From: an uncultured Clostridiaceae bacterium
GTDB taxonomy: Bacteria; Bacillota; Clostridia; Lachnospirales; Lachnospiraceae
Reading direction: 5' to 3'
Assembly: GCA_958441075.1 (NCBI GenBank)
Contig: CAUCBQ010000145.1
Span: 1-5,133 of the forward strand
Length of the DNA: 5,133 nt
Within the stretch, counting starts at the first letter, position 1; every line of letters starts with the position of its first letter. The position numbers and the translations under genes were made by a program. Shown here piece after piece: positions 1 to 5,133 of this stretch. The notes under the pieces are model-generated. The model saw nothing but the letters and a program-made list of their open reading frames with translations. It had not been told where the DNA came from and did not search any database.

Positions 1-465
1 GCTATGGGACGGACCGAGGAGGAATTTTTGACGGCAGTTGCTTCCAGCTTTATGGTTTCTGCAGACAATGCTCATGGAATTCATCCCAATCAGGCAGACA
101 AGGCAGACCCCACCAACCGTCCGTATTTAAATGAGGGTATTGTAATTAAATACAGCGCTAATCAGAAATACACCACAGACGCAATTTCAGGAGCTCTCTT
201 TAAGGCTCTGTGTCAGCAGGCAGAGGTTCCCTTCCAGACCTTCCATAACCGGTAGGATATGCTGGGCGGCTCTAATCTGGGCAACATTTCCGGCAACCAG
301 GTGGCCTTTAACACCGTAGATATCGGTCTGCCCCAGCTGGCTATGCATTCCTGTTTTGAAACTGCGGGAAGCAAGGATACTGCATATCTGGTAGAAGCAG
401 CAAGGGTTCTGTTCTCCTCTTCCGTATATGGAACAGGAAATGGCAATTACCGTCTTTCCTTTTAA
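1..465 (+). pseudogene. M18 family aspartyl aminopeptidase, C-terminal part, interrupted by in-frame TAG
   Basis: This is the last 154 codons or so of an M18 zinc aminopeptidase, a cytoplasmic enzyme that removes N-terminal, often acidic, residues from peptides. The family is usually about 430-460 residues, so roughly the first two thirds lie before the window. Conserved blocks are clear: SADNAHGIHPN (its Asp, codon 64-66, matches a family metal ligand), NRPYLNEG, ANQKYTTDA, then DMLGGSNLGNIS and DIGLPQLAMHS (its His, codon 346-348, matches the last metal ligand). Between HNR and DMLGG a TAG stands at 253-255, where bacterial relatives usually have Ser. TCG to TAG is a single-base change. The frame is intact on both sides and ends at TAA 463-465. 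The stop separates the two metal ligands, so an untreated product should be inactive. It may be a recent nonsense mutation or a sequencing error. Family assignment is secure; pseudogene status is an inference. Confidence 0.85.
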
Positions 466-483
466 GTGACAGTGGTATATAAT
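455..483 (+). promoter_or_regulatory. candidate sigma-A promoter for gltX
   Basis: A perfect -10 hexamer, TATAAT, lies at 478-483. Seventeen bases upstream is a weak -35, TTTCCT, at 455-460, which overlaps the end of the peptidase frame. A TGG just before TATATA at 473-481 could alternatively act as an extended -10. Transcription would start near 490 and give a leader of about 77 nt before gltX. No terminator is visible between the peptidase and gltX, so readthrough from upstream is also possible. The weak -35 limits confidence. Confidence 0.35.
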
Positions 484-566
484 GTTGCCTGAAGAGGTAC
501 AAAAAGGGCGAAAGACCAGAGGAAAAGGGTCGAAGCTGCCCATAAGAAGATAAGGAGTGTTTAGAC

Positions 567-2018
567 ATGACAAAGATTAGAACAAGATACGCACCCAGCC
601 CTACCGGCCGGATGCATGTGGGCAATCTGAGAACAGCGCTGTATGCCTATCTGATTGCCAAGCATGAAGGCGGAGATTTTCTGCTGCGTATTGAGGATAC
701 GGATCAGGAGCGCTATGTAGAAGGCGCTACGGAGATTATTTACAGAACTCTGGCTCAGACCGGCCTGATTCATGATGAAGGACCGGATAAGGACGGCGGT
801 TGCGGTCCCTATATTCAGAGTGAGCGGCAGAAAGCGGGAATTTACCTGGAATATGCAAAAAAGCTGATTGAAAAAGGAGAGGCATATTATTGCTTCTGTA
901 CTCAGGAGCGTCTGGGTTCCCTGAAAACCACAGTCAACGGCGAAGAGATCATGACCTATGATAAGCATTGCCTGCATCTGTCTAAGGAAGAGATAGAAGC
1001 CAATCTGGCAGCAGGAATGCCTTATGTAATCCGCCAGAACAATCCGACTGAGGGAACGACTACCTTTAATGATGAGATTTACGGCGATATTACGGTAGAC
1101 AACTCTGAGCTGGATGATATGGTTCTGATTAAATCCGACGGCTATCCTACCTACAACTTTGCAAACGTAGTGGATGACCATCTGATGGGAATTACCCATG
1201 TAGTTCGGGGCAATGAATACTTATCCTCTTCTCCCAAGTACAACCGTCTTTATGACGCTTTTGGCTGGGAGGTTCCGGTTTATGTACATTGCCCGCTGAT
1301 TACAGATGAGTTCCACAAAAAGCTGTCCAAGAGAAGCGGACATTCTTCCTTTGAGGATCTGATCGAGCAGGGCTTTGTGGCAGAGGCTGTTGTAAATTAT
1401 GTGGCTCTGCTGGGCTGGTCTCCGGTAGACAATCAGGAGATTTTCTCTCTGGATGAGCTGGTTAAGTCATTTGACTACCGTAATATCAGCAAGTCCCCGG
1501 CAGTTTTTGATATTGTCAAATTAAAATGGATGAACGGCGAGTATTTAAAGGCTATGGATTTTGATCGTTTCTATGAGATGGCTGAGCCGTATATCCGTCA
1601 GGTGATCAAAAAGGATCTGGATCTGAAAAAGATCGCAGCTATGGTGAAGACAAGAATTGAGATTTTCCCGGATATTGCGGATCACATTGACTTTTTCCAG
1701 GAGCTTCCAGAATATGATGTAGCAATGTACACACACAAGAAAATGAAAACCAACGGGGAAAATTCCCTTCAGGTATTGAAGGATGTGCTTCCGATTCTGG
1801 AGGCCCAGGAAGACTTTACCAACGATGCTCTTTATGCATCTCTGGCGCAGTATGTATCTGACAATGGATTTAAGACTGGCTTTGTAATGTGGCCTATCCG
1901 TACTGCCGTATCCGGAAAGCAGATGACTCCGGCTGGTGCAACAGAGATTATGGAGGTACTGGGCAAGGAGGAATCCCTGGCCAGAATCCGCCGGGGAATT
2001 GAGCTTTTAAGCCAGTAG
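567..2018 (+). CDS. gltX: glutamyl-tRNA synthetase (GluRS)
   Basis: This cytoplasmic class I aminoacyl-tRNA synthetase joins glutamate to tRNA-Glu using ATP. In bacteria that also have GatCAB it often charges tRNA-Gln as well, but the sequence alone does not settle that here. The 483 residues are a normal length. The ATP-binding HIGH-type motif is HVGN at 17-20, following APSPTGR. RIEDTD follows at 41-46, and the second ATP motif, KLSKR (KMSKS type), is at 252-256. A zinc site of E. coli GluRS type is complete: Cys109, Cys111, Cys135 and His137. The C-terminal anticodon-binding part runs from about 330 to the end, with a typical TAVSGKQMTPAGA block near 447-459. The ATG has a strong AAGGAG at 552-557, 9 nt upstream. 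The gene ends in TAG, and the helicase start follows 18 nt later in the same frame. It is the first gene of the apparent gltX-helicase-cobO unit. Confidence 0.98.
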   Translation: MTKIRTRYAPSPTGRMHVGNLRTALYAYLIAKHEGGDFLLRIEDTDQERYVEGATEIIYRTLAQTGLIHDEGPDKDGGCGPYIQSERQKAGIYLEYAKKLIEKGEAYYCFCTQERLGSLKTTVNGEEIMTYDKHCLHLSKEEIEANLAAGMPYVIRQNNPTEGTTTFNDEIYGDITVDNSELDDMVLIKSDGYPTYNFANVVDDHLMGITHVVRGNEYLSSSPKYNRLYDAFGWEVPVYVHCPLITDEFHKKLSKRSGHSSFEDLIEQGFVAEAVVNYVALLGWSPVDNQEIFSLDELVKSFDYRNISKSPAVFDIVKLKWMNGEYLKAMDFDRFYEMAEPYIRQVIKKDLDLKKIAAMVKTRIEIFPDIADHIDFFQELPEYDVAMYTHKKMKTNGENSLQVLKDVLPILEAQEDFTNDALYASLAQYVSDNGFKTGFVMWPIRTAVSGKQMTPAGATEIMEVLGKEESLARIRRGIELLSQ

Positions 2019-2036
2019 AGGAGAGACAGAAGCTTC

Positions 2037-3938
2037 ATGGCATTTCATAAATCACAGCTGCAGGCCATCCGCCATCTGAAGGGGCCCATGATGGTTCTTG
2101 CAGGCCCGGGCTCCGGAAAAACCACGGTAATCACCCACCGGGTCAGATGTCTGGTGGAGGGCTACGGGGTGGATCCGGGAAGTATCCTGGTTATTACATT
2201 TACAAAAGCTGCTGCCTCAGAGATGAGGCAGCGTTTCCAGAAGCTGATGGAGGGACGGAGTCTCCCCGTCAGCTTTGGTACCTTTCACGCGGTATTTTTC
2301 AGTATTCTCAAACATGCATACCGCTATGATGCCTCTAACATTGTCCGGGAGGAGCAGCGGATTCAGCTGATGCGGGAGCTGGTGGATCGATACCGGATTG
2401 ATGTGGAGGATGAGGGTGAATTTATCAGCTCCATTTTATCGGAAATCAGCATGGTCAAAGGCGAGATGATGAGTCTGGAGCACTATTATTCCAAAAACTG
2501 TTCAGAAGAAATATTTAAAAAGCTTTACGAGGGCTATAACCGGGGCCTGGAGTCAAAAGGACTTCTTGACTTTGATGATATGCTGGTGATGTGCTACCAG
2601 CTGTTTGATCAGAGAAAGGATATTCTGGCGGCATGGCAGCGCAGGTACCGGTTTATTTTGATTGACGAATTTCAGGATATTAACCGGGTTCAGTATGAAA
2701 TCGTAAAAATGCTGGCTGCACCGGAGAACAATCTGTTCATTGTAGGAGATGATGATCAGTCTATTTACCGGTTCCGGGGAGCAAAACCGGAGATTATGCT
2801 GGGCTTTGAAAAGGATTATCCAACAGCAAAGAGAACCCTTTTGGGGATTAACTACCGTTCTTCCTCCTCTATTGTGGATGCGGCGGGCCGTCTGATTCGC
2901 CACAATAAAATGCGGTTTGACAAAGAAATCCAGGCGTTTCGGGGATCGGGCCGGCCTGTGGCTGTTATGGGCTTTGCGGATGCCCATACAGAAACCAGAA
3001 CGATTGTGGAGGAAATTCAGGATTATGTGCGGATGGGATATCATCTGTCGGATGTTGCAGTGCTTTACCGGACCAGCATGGAGCCGCGGCTTTTAATGGA
3101 GCGGATGATGGAATGGAACCTTCCCTTCCGGATGAAGGATTCTCTTCCCAACCTGTATGAACACTGGATTACCCAGGATATCCTGGCTTATATCCGCATA
3201 GCAGGAGATGAACTGGCAAAGCACAGACAGGCCCGGAGAGCAGATGTGCTGCGGGTGATCAATCGTCCGAAAAGATTTGTCAGCCGGGATGCTCTGGAGG
3301 GACAGATTATCTCCTGGGATAGTCTGAAGTCCTGGTATCAGGACAGAGGATGGATGGTAGAGCGGATTGAACAGCTGGAGTATGACTTAAAGATGATTGG
3401 CAGAATGGCTCCCGTGGCGGCGGTGAATTATATCCGCAAGGCAGTAGGCTACGACGACTATCTTCGGGAATACGCTGAGAACAGGAGAATGAAGGCAGAG
3501 GATCTGCTGCAGATTGCAGATCAGCTTCAGGAGAGCGCTTCCTCCTACAAAACAATGGATGCGTGGCAGGATCATATGAGGGAATATGGAGAACAGCTCC
3601 GACAGCAGCTTGCTAATCGGGACAGCCTGAATACAGACTGTGTTTCTTTGATGACTATGCACAGCTCTAAGGGATTGGAATTTCCGATTGTCTATATTTT
3701 AGATGCGAATGAAGGCGTGACCCCTCATCATAAGGCTGTCCTGGAGGCAGATCTGGAAGAAGAACGGCGGATGTTTTATGTGGCCATGACAAGGGCCAAA
3801 GATCGGCTTCATGTATATTATGCCAGAGAGCGGTATGGACGTCCTCAGGAAAGATCCCGTTTTATTGATGAATATCTGGAAGCACCTGGCTCTGTGCCGG
3901 GAAACGTCAACTGGGAGAAAGGCAGAGGAAAACAGTGA
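2037..3938 (+). CDS. UvrD/PcrA-like superfamily 1A DNA helicase, short form
   Basis: This is a predicted ATP-dependent 3'-5' DNA helicase or translocase of the UvrD/Rep/PcrA group, acting in DNA repair or replication restart. The motifs appear in order: Q motif around KSQLQAI (5-11), Walker A GPGSGKTT (23-30), motif Ia ITFTKAAASEMR (53-64), SFGTFH (79-84), Walker B DEFQD (210-214), motif III GDDDQSIYRFRGA (237-249), motif IV INYRSS (271-276), motif V TMHSSKGLEFP (540-550) and motif VI RRMFYVAMTRAKDRL (577-591). All expected catalytic residues are present. At 633 residues it is about 100 shorter than typical PcrA. Only some 40 residues follow motif VI, with the usual SRFIDEYL, so the C-terminal Tudor-like RNA polymerase-binding domain of PcrA/UvrD appears absent. 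It is therefore called UvrD-like rather than pcrA. The ATG has AGGAGA at 2019-2024, starting one base after the gltX stop. Its TGA overlaps the GTG start of the next gene. Confidence 0.95.
   Translation: MAFHKSQLQAIRHLKGPMMVLAGPGSGKTTVITHRVRCLVEGYGVDPGSILVITFTKAAASEMRQRFQKLMEGRSLPVSFGTFHAVFFSILKHAYRYDASNIVREEQRIQLMRELVDRYRIDVEDEGEFISSILSEISMVKGEMMSLEHYYSKNCSEEIFKKLYEGYNRGLESKGLLDFDDMLVMCYQLFDQRKDILAAWQRRYRFILIDEFQDINRVQYEIVKMLAAPENNLFIVGDDDQSIYRFRGAKPEIMLGFEKDYPTAKRTLLGINYRSSSSIVDAAGRLIRHNKMRFDKEIQAFRGSGRPVAVMGFADAHTETRTIVEEIQDYVRMGYHLSDVAVLYRTSMEPRLLMERMMEWNLPFRMKDSLPNLYEHWITQDILAYIRIAGDELAKHRQARRADVLRVINRPKRFVSRDALEGQIISWDSLKSWYQDRGWMVERIEQLEYDLKMIGRMAPVAAVNYIRKAVGYDDYLREYAENRRMKAEDLLQIADQLQESASSYKTMDAWQDHMREYGEQLRQQLANRDSLNTDCVSLMTMHSSKGLEFPIVYILDANEGVTPHHKAVLEADLEEERRMFYVAMTRAKDRLHVYYARERYGRPQERSRFIDEYLEAPGSVPGNVNWEKGRGKQ
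2211..2232 (+). other. perfect intragenic hairpin with GAGA loop
   Basis: Inside the helicase gene, arms GCTGCCTCA (2211-2219) and TGAGGCAGC (2224-2232) are perfect reverse complements around a four-base GAGA loop of the GNRA type. One further G-U pair (2210 with 2233) is possible. The stem codes for motif Ia residues around Ala59 to Gln65, so protein constraint explains part of the sequence. A short T run (2234-2236) follows, too short to look like a terminator. The structure is seen directly; any regulatory role is unproven. Confidence 0.55.
3924..3938 (+). promoter_or_regulatory. cobO ribosome binding site and GTGA stop/start overlap
   Basis: AGAGGA at 3924-3929 lies 5 nt upstream of the GTG start at 3935-3937. 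The helicase stop TGA occupies 3936-3938, so the two genes share GTGA. This arrangement usually means translational coupling, with ribosomes finishing the helicase restarting on cobO. GTG is preferred because the next in-frame ATG (Met34) would remove the P-loop. Confidence 0.8.
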
Positions 3939-4468
3939 AACAGCAAAAAGGATATGTTCACATATACTGCGGAGACGGAAAGGGAAAGACCACGGCAGCG
4001 GTAGGGCTGGCGGTTCGGGCCGCCGGACGTGGAATGAGAGTTCTGATAGTCAGGTTTCTGAAAACAGAGGATTCCGGAGAGGTTTCCGTTCTGTGCCGGA
4101 TTCCGGGGATAGAGGTGGTTCCCTGTGAAAAAAACTTCGGCTTTACATTTCGTATGACAGAAGAGGAGCGGCGGGAGGCGTCAGAGTGGTACGGACAGAT
4201 GCTGGAAACAGCATGTGCCAGGGCAGTGAAGGAAAAATTTGATCTGGTTATTTTTGATGAAATTATGGCCGCCTGCAATACTGGACTGACGAAGGAAGAG
4301 AGAGTGGCGGAATTTTTAAAAACCAGACCGGAGGGAATGGAGGTTGTGCTTACCGGGAGAAATCCTTCGGACCGCATGAAAAAAATGGCAGATTATATTT
4401 CAGAAATCCACGCGGAAAAGCATCCCTTTGAAAAGGGAATTGGGGCACGAAAGGGAATTGAGTATTAA
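3935..4468 (+). CDS. cobO: corrinoid (cob(I)alamin) adenosyltransferase, CobA/CobO/BtuR family
   Basis: This cytoplasmic enzyme moves the 5'-deoxyadenosyl group of ATP to Co(I) corrinoids, making the adenosylated form. It acts in both B12 synthesis and salvage. The 177 residues are slightly shorter than the roughly 200 of Salmonella CobA, mainly through a shorter N-terminus. An unusual P-loop of the family, GDGKGKTT, is at 13-20. VLIVRFLK (36-43), DLVIFDEIMAA (103-113), VVLTGRNP (137-144) and the C-terminal KHPFEKGIGARKGIEY (162-177) are family hallmarks. Salmonella CobA has a GFTW segment whose Phe and Trp help displace the lower ligand of the corrinoid; here it reads GFTF (69-72), so Trp is replaced by Phe. 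Translation starts at GTG, overlapping the helicase stop by 4 nt. The TAA stop runs into the terminator stem. No cobalamin riboswitch or other cob gene is visible, so whether it serves salvage or de novo synthesis cannot be told. Confidence 0.95.
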   Translation: MKQQKGYVHIYCGDGKGKTTAAVGLAVRAAGRGMRVLIVRFLKTEDSGEVSVLCRIPGIEVVPCEKNFGFTFRMTEEERREASEWYGQMLETACARAVKEKFDLVIFDEIMAACNTGLTKEERVAEFLKTRPEGMEVVLTGRNPSDRMKKMADYISEIHAEKHPFEKGIGARKGIEY

Positions 4469-4520
4469 AAAGCGTCAGGCATGGCGGTGAAAGGCCGGTA
4501 TGCCTGCGCTTTTTCTTTTT
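4467..4520 (+). terminator. intrinsic terminator of the gltX-helicase-cobO unit
   Basis: The left arm at 4467-4482 (AAAAAGCG, one bulged T at 4475, then CAGGCAT) pairs with ATGCCTGCGCTTTTT at 4500-4514. The loop is 17 nt, and the T tract continues as C then TTTTT to 4520. The left arm begins within the cobO TAA stop at 4466-4468. The A run on the left mirrors the T run on the right, so some termination on the opposite strand is possible. Confidence 0.92.
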
Positions 4521-4574
4521 GGTGGAAGAAACATTTTTTTGGAAAAATTGGAAAAATATGTCAAATATACGTCA

Positions 4575-4592
4575 TATAATATCAAAATATTA
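4575..4592 (+). promoter_or_regulatory. candidate -10 box with overlapping palindrome, possible XRE operator
   Basis: A consensus TATAAT lies at 4575-4580. No -35 sits at the ideal distance; the nearest candidate, TTGGAA at 4548-4553, is 21 nt away. The A-tracts upstream could act as an UP element. A perfect 6-bp inverted repeat, TAATAT (4577-4582) and ATATTA (4587-4592) around CAAA, overlaps the -10 and the expected start point. That is where an autorepressor would bind. AT-rich DNA gives such matches by chance, so the call is tentative. Confidence 0.3.
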
Positions 4593-4630
4593 AATCTATG
4601 TTCTGGTTATAAAATCCAATAAGATTAAGA

Positions 4631-4657
4631 CGGACACTGTTAAGGATACAGTACCCG
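4631..4657. repeat. 27-nt imperfect dyad upstream of the XRE gene
   Basis: Two pairs of arms share one centre at 4644. The outer arms are CGG (4631-4633) and CCG (4655-4657); the inner arms are ACTGT (4636-4640) and ACAGT (4648-4652). They are separated by 2-nt mismatches on each side and a 7-nt middle. It could be an operator or a weak RNA hairpin in the leader, 63 nt before the start codon. Confidence 0.45.
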
Positions 4658-4707
4658 AAAAACAACAGATACATATCAGGCTTGCGCAGATGAGACATAC
4701 GGATGAG

Positions 4708-4713
4708 AAGGAG
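4708..4713 (+). promoter_or_regulatory. ribosome binding site that sets the XRE gene start
   Basis: AAGGAG lies 7 nt upstream of the ATG at 4721. An in-frame ATG at 4703 would add six residues (MRRRKN) but has no comparable site in front of it, and it would place this AAGGAG inside the coding sequence. The downstream ATG is therefore chosen. Confidence 0.88.
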
Positions 4714-4720
4714 AAAGAAC

Positions 4721-5053
4721 ATGGATAACGAGCGGATTCTCAGGAAAATAGAGGAATTAATGGAGCTGAGAGGGATGACCCGGTATCGGCTTTCTAAAAT
4801 GAGCGGAATCAAGCAGTCTACTTTGACTACGATGTTAAATAAGCGCAGCGTAATCAGTATCAGCAGCCTGGATAAAATATGCAGAGCCTTTGGACTGCAG
4901 CTTTCAGAATTTTTTGCTATGATTGAGGAAAAACGCGAACAGGACGGATTGACAGACTTTCCGGTAGCAGAATGGGAACCGCTTCCCTCAGAGCACAAGC
5001 AGGTACTGGTGGGAATTATGCAGCTGTTTCGCAATTATCTGAAAAAATCGTAA
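4721..5053 (+). CDS. XRE-family helix-turn-helix transcriptional regulator
   Basis: This is a predicted small cytoplasmic DNA-binding regulator of 110 residues. A Cro/C1-type HTH domain fills residues 4-66. After a first helix (RILRKIEELMELRG) come the positioning helix TRYRLSKMSGI (20-30) and the recognition helix around KQSTLTTMLNKR (31-42). ISSLDKICRAFGL (47-59) and LSEFF (61-65) complete the fold. The tail (67-110) is charged and then partly helical, with WEPLPSEHKQ followed by an amphipathic segment to the end, possibly for dimerisation. No ligand-binding, peptidase or membrane domain is present. It is preceded by a terminator and its own AT-rich control region, so it is probably transcribed separately. 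The dyads upstream suggest self-regulation, which is an inference. No toxin, prophage or conjugation partner is visible, and the target genes are unknown. The start at 4721 is set by the AAGGAG. Confidence 0.9.
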   Translation: MDNERILRKIEELMELRGMTRYRLSKMSGIKQSTLTTMLNKRSVISISSLDKICRAFGLQLSEFFAMIEEKREQDGLTDFPVAEWEPLPSEHKQVLVGIMQLFRNYLKKS

Positions 5054-5080
5054 CTGTTTAGGGCGGGGCATCTTTTTATC

Positions 5081-5120
5081 CGGCAAAGCCGAACAAGAAG
5101 CATCGGAGATTCCTCCGATG
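5081..5120. other. two hairpins at the right edge, role unclear
   Basis: A small hairpin, CGGC (5081-5084) and GCCG (5088-5091) around AAA, is followed by a perfect 8-bp stem, CATCGGAG (5101-5108) and CTCCGATG (5113-5120), around ATTC. No T tract follows on the + strand within the 13 bases left. On the - strand the larger stem is followed by a moderately T-rich CTTCTTGTTC, so it could be a weak terminator of a convergent gene lying beyond the window. It could also be part of a dispersed palindromic repeat or a leader RNA. Confidence 0.45.
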
Positions 5121-5133
5121 TGAGAACTGGCAG

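Larger units (their letters stand above)
4521..4720. promoter_or_regulatory. AT-rich control region upstream of the XRE gene
   Basis: These 200 bases separate the terminator from the XRE gene. They contain A- and T-tracts (T 4534-4540, A 4543-4547, A 4552-4556), including two adjacent copies of TTGGAAAAA at 4539-4547 and 4548-4556. Three imperfect TCAAATAT-like units start at 4561, 4572 and 4582, close to one helical turn apart. Further down are an imperfect dyad at 4631-4657 and the ribosome binding site. Only very short open frames occur, none with a good ribosome binding site, and no known riboswitch consensus was recognised. Confidence 0.5.

Noticed and set aside
253..255. Pyrrolysine at the amber codon
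   Set aside because: The position is normally Ser/Asn in a metallopeptidase, not a methylamine methyltransferase, and no Pyl machinery is visible in the window.
466..566. T-box riboswitch before gltX
   Set aside because: The space is only 101 nt, and neither the T-box core sequence nor a terminator was found.
561..1199. A 212-codon open frame on the - strand opposite gltX
   Set aside because: It is fully antisense to a conserved enzyme gene, with no recognisable domain.
3501..3522. 7-bp inverted repeat GATCTGC/GCAGATC in the helicase gene
   Set aside because: It has an 8-nt loop, lies among repetitive Leu/Gln/Asp codons and shows no associated feature; chance is the simplest explanation.
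3811..4128. A + strand open frame of 105 codons across the helicase-cobO junction
   Set aside because: It lies in another frame over two well-supported genes, has low-complexity Gly/Arg/Ser-rich content and no family resemblance.
4558..4593. An 11-codon ATG-TAA frame upstream of the XRE gene as a leader peptide
   Set aside because: It has no convincing ribosome binding site, would lie over the candidate -10 box, and has no notable codon runs.
4703..4720. Upstream ATG start for the XRE gene
   Set aside because: It lacks a ribosome binding site, while AAGGAG is ideally placed for the ATG at 4721.
4582..5034. A 150-codon - strand frame opposite the XRE gene
   Set aside because: It is antisense to a clear HTH gene and its upstream control region. 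Its hydrophobic stretches come from reading AT-rich DNA backwards, and no family is recognised.

Overview
The window looks like ordinary chromosome from a Firmicute of class Clostridia, most likely a Lachnospiraceae-type gut anaerobe. The evidence is moderate GC in the genes, AT-rich intergenic DNA, strong AAGGAG-type ribosome binding sites, and proteins that read like clostridial orthologues. This is judged by eye and the genus cannot be named. All supported genes are on the + strand.

Layout. (1) Positions 1-465 hold the C-terminal third of an M18 aspartyl aminopeptidase. It is cut off by the window start and interrupted by an in-frame TAG at 253-255, inside a conserved metallopeptidase block. 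(2) Positions 466-566 are a short leader with a candidate promoter. (3) Positions 567-4468 form a compact three-gene unit: gltX (glutamyl-tRNA synthetase), a short UvrD/PcrA-like superfamily 1 helicase, and a CobA/CobO-type corrinoid adenosyltransferase. The last two overlap at GTGA, a sign of translational coupling. A clear intrinsic terminator at 4467-4520 closes the unit, and its stem begins in the cobO stop codon. (4) Positions 4521-4720 are an AT-rich control region with phased A-tracts, a TATAAT box, a short palindrome near the expected start point and a 27-nt imperfect dyad. (5) Positions 4721-5053 encode a 110-residue XRE-family helix-turn-helix regulator. (6) Positions 5054-5133 carry two small hairpins and no recognisable gene.

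How the genes work together. GluRS charges tRNA-Glu for translation. In organisms that use the C5 route, Glu-tRNA also feeds tetrapyrrole and corrin synthesis. The adenosyltransferase makes the adenosylated (coenzyme) form of corrinoids. The helicase between them probably serves DNA repair or replication, so the unit looks more like a housekeeping operon than a dedicated pathway. The XRE gene has its own control region and no visible partner.

I found no mobile element, CRISPR array, rRNA, tRNA or defence system. The points most worth a second look are the amber-interrupted peptidase, the dyad and repeats upstream of the XRE gene, a perfect hairpin with a GNRA-type loop inside the helicase gene, and the unexplained hairpin at the right edge.
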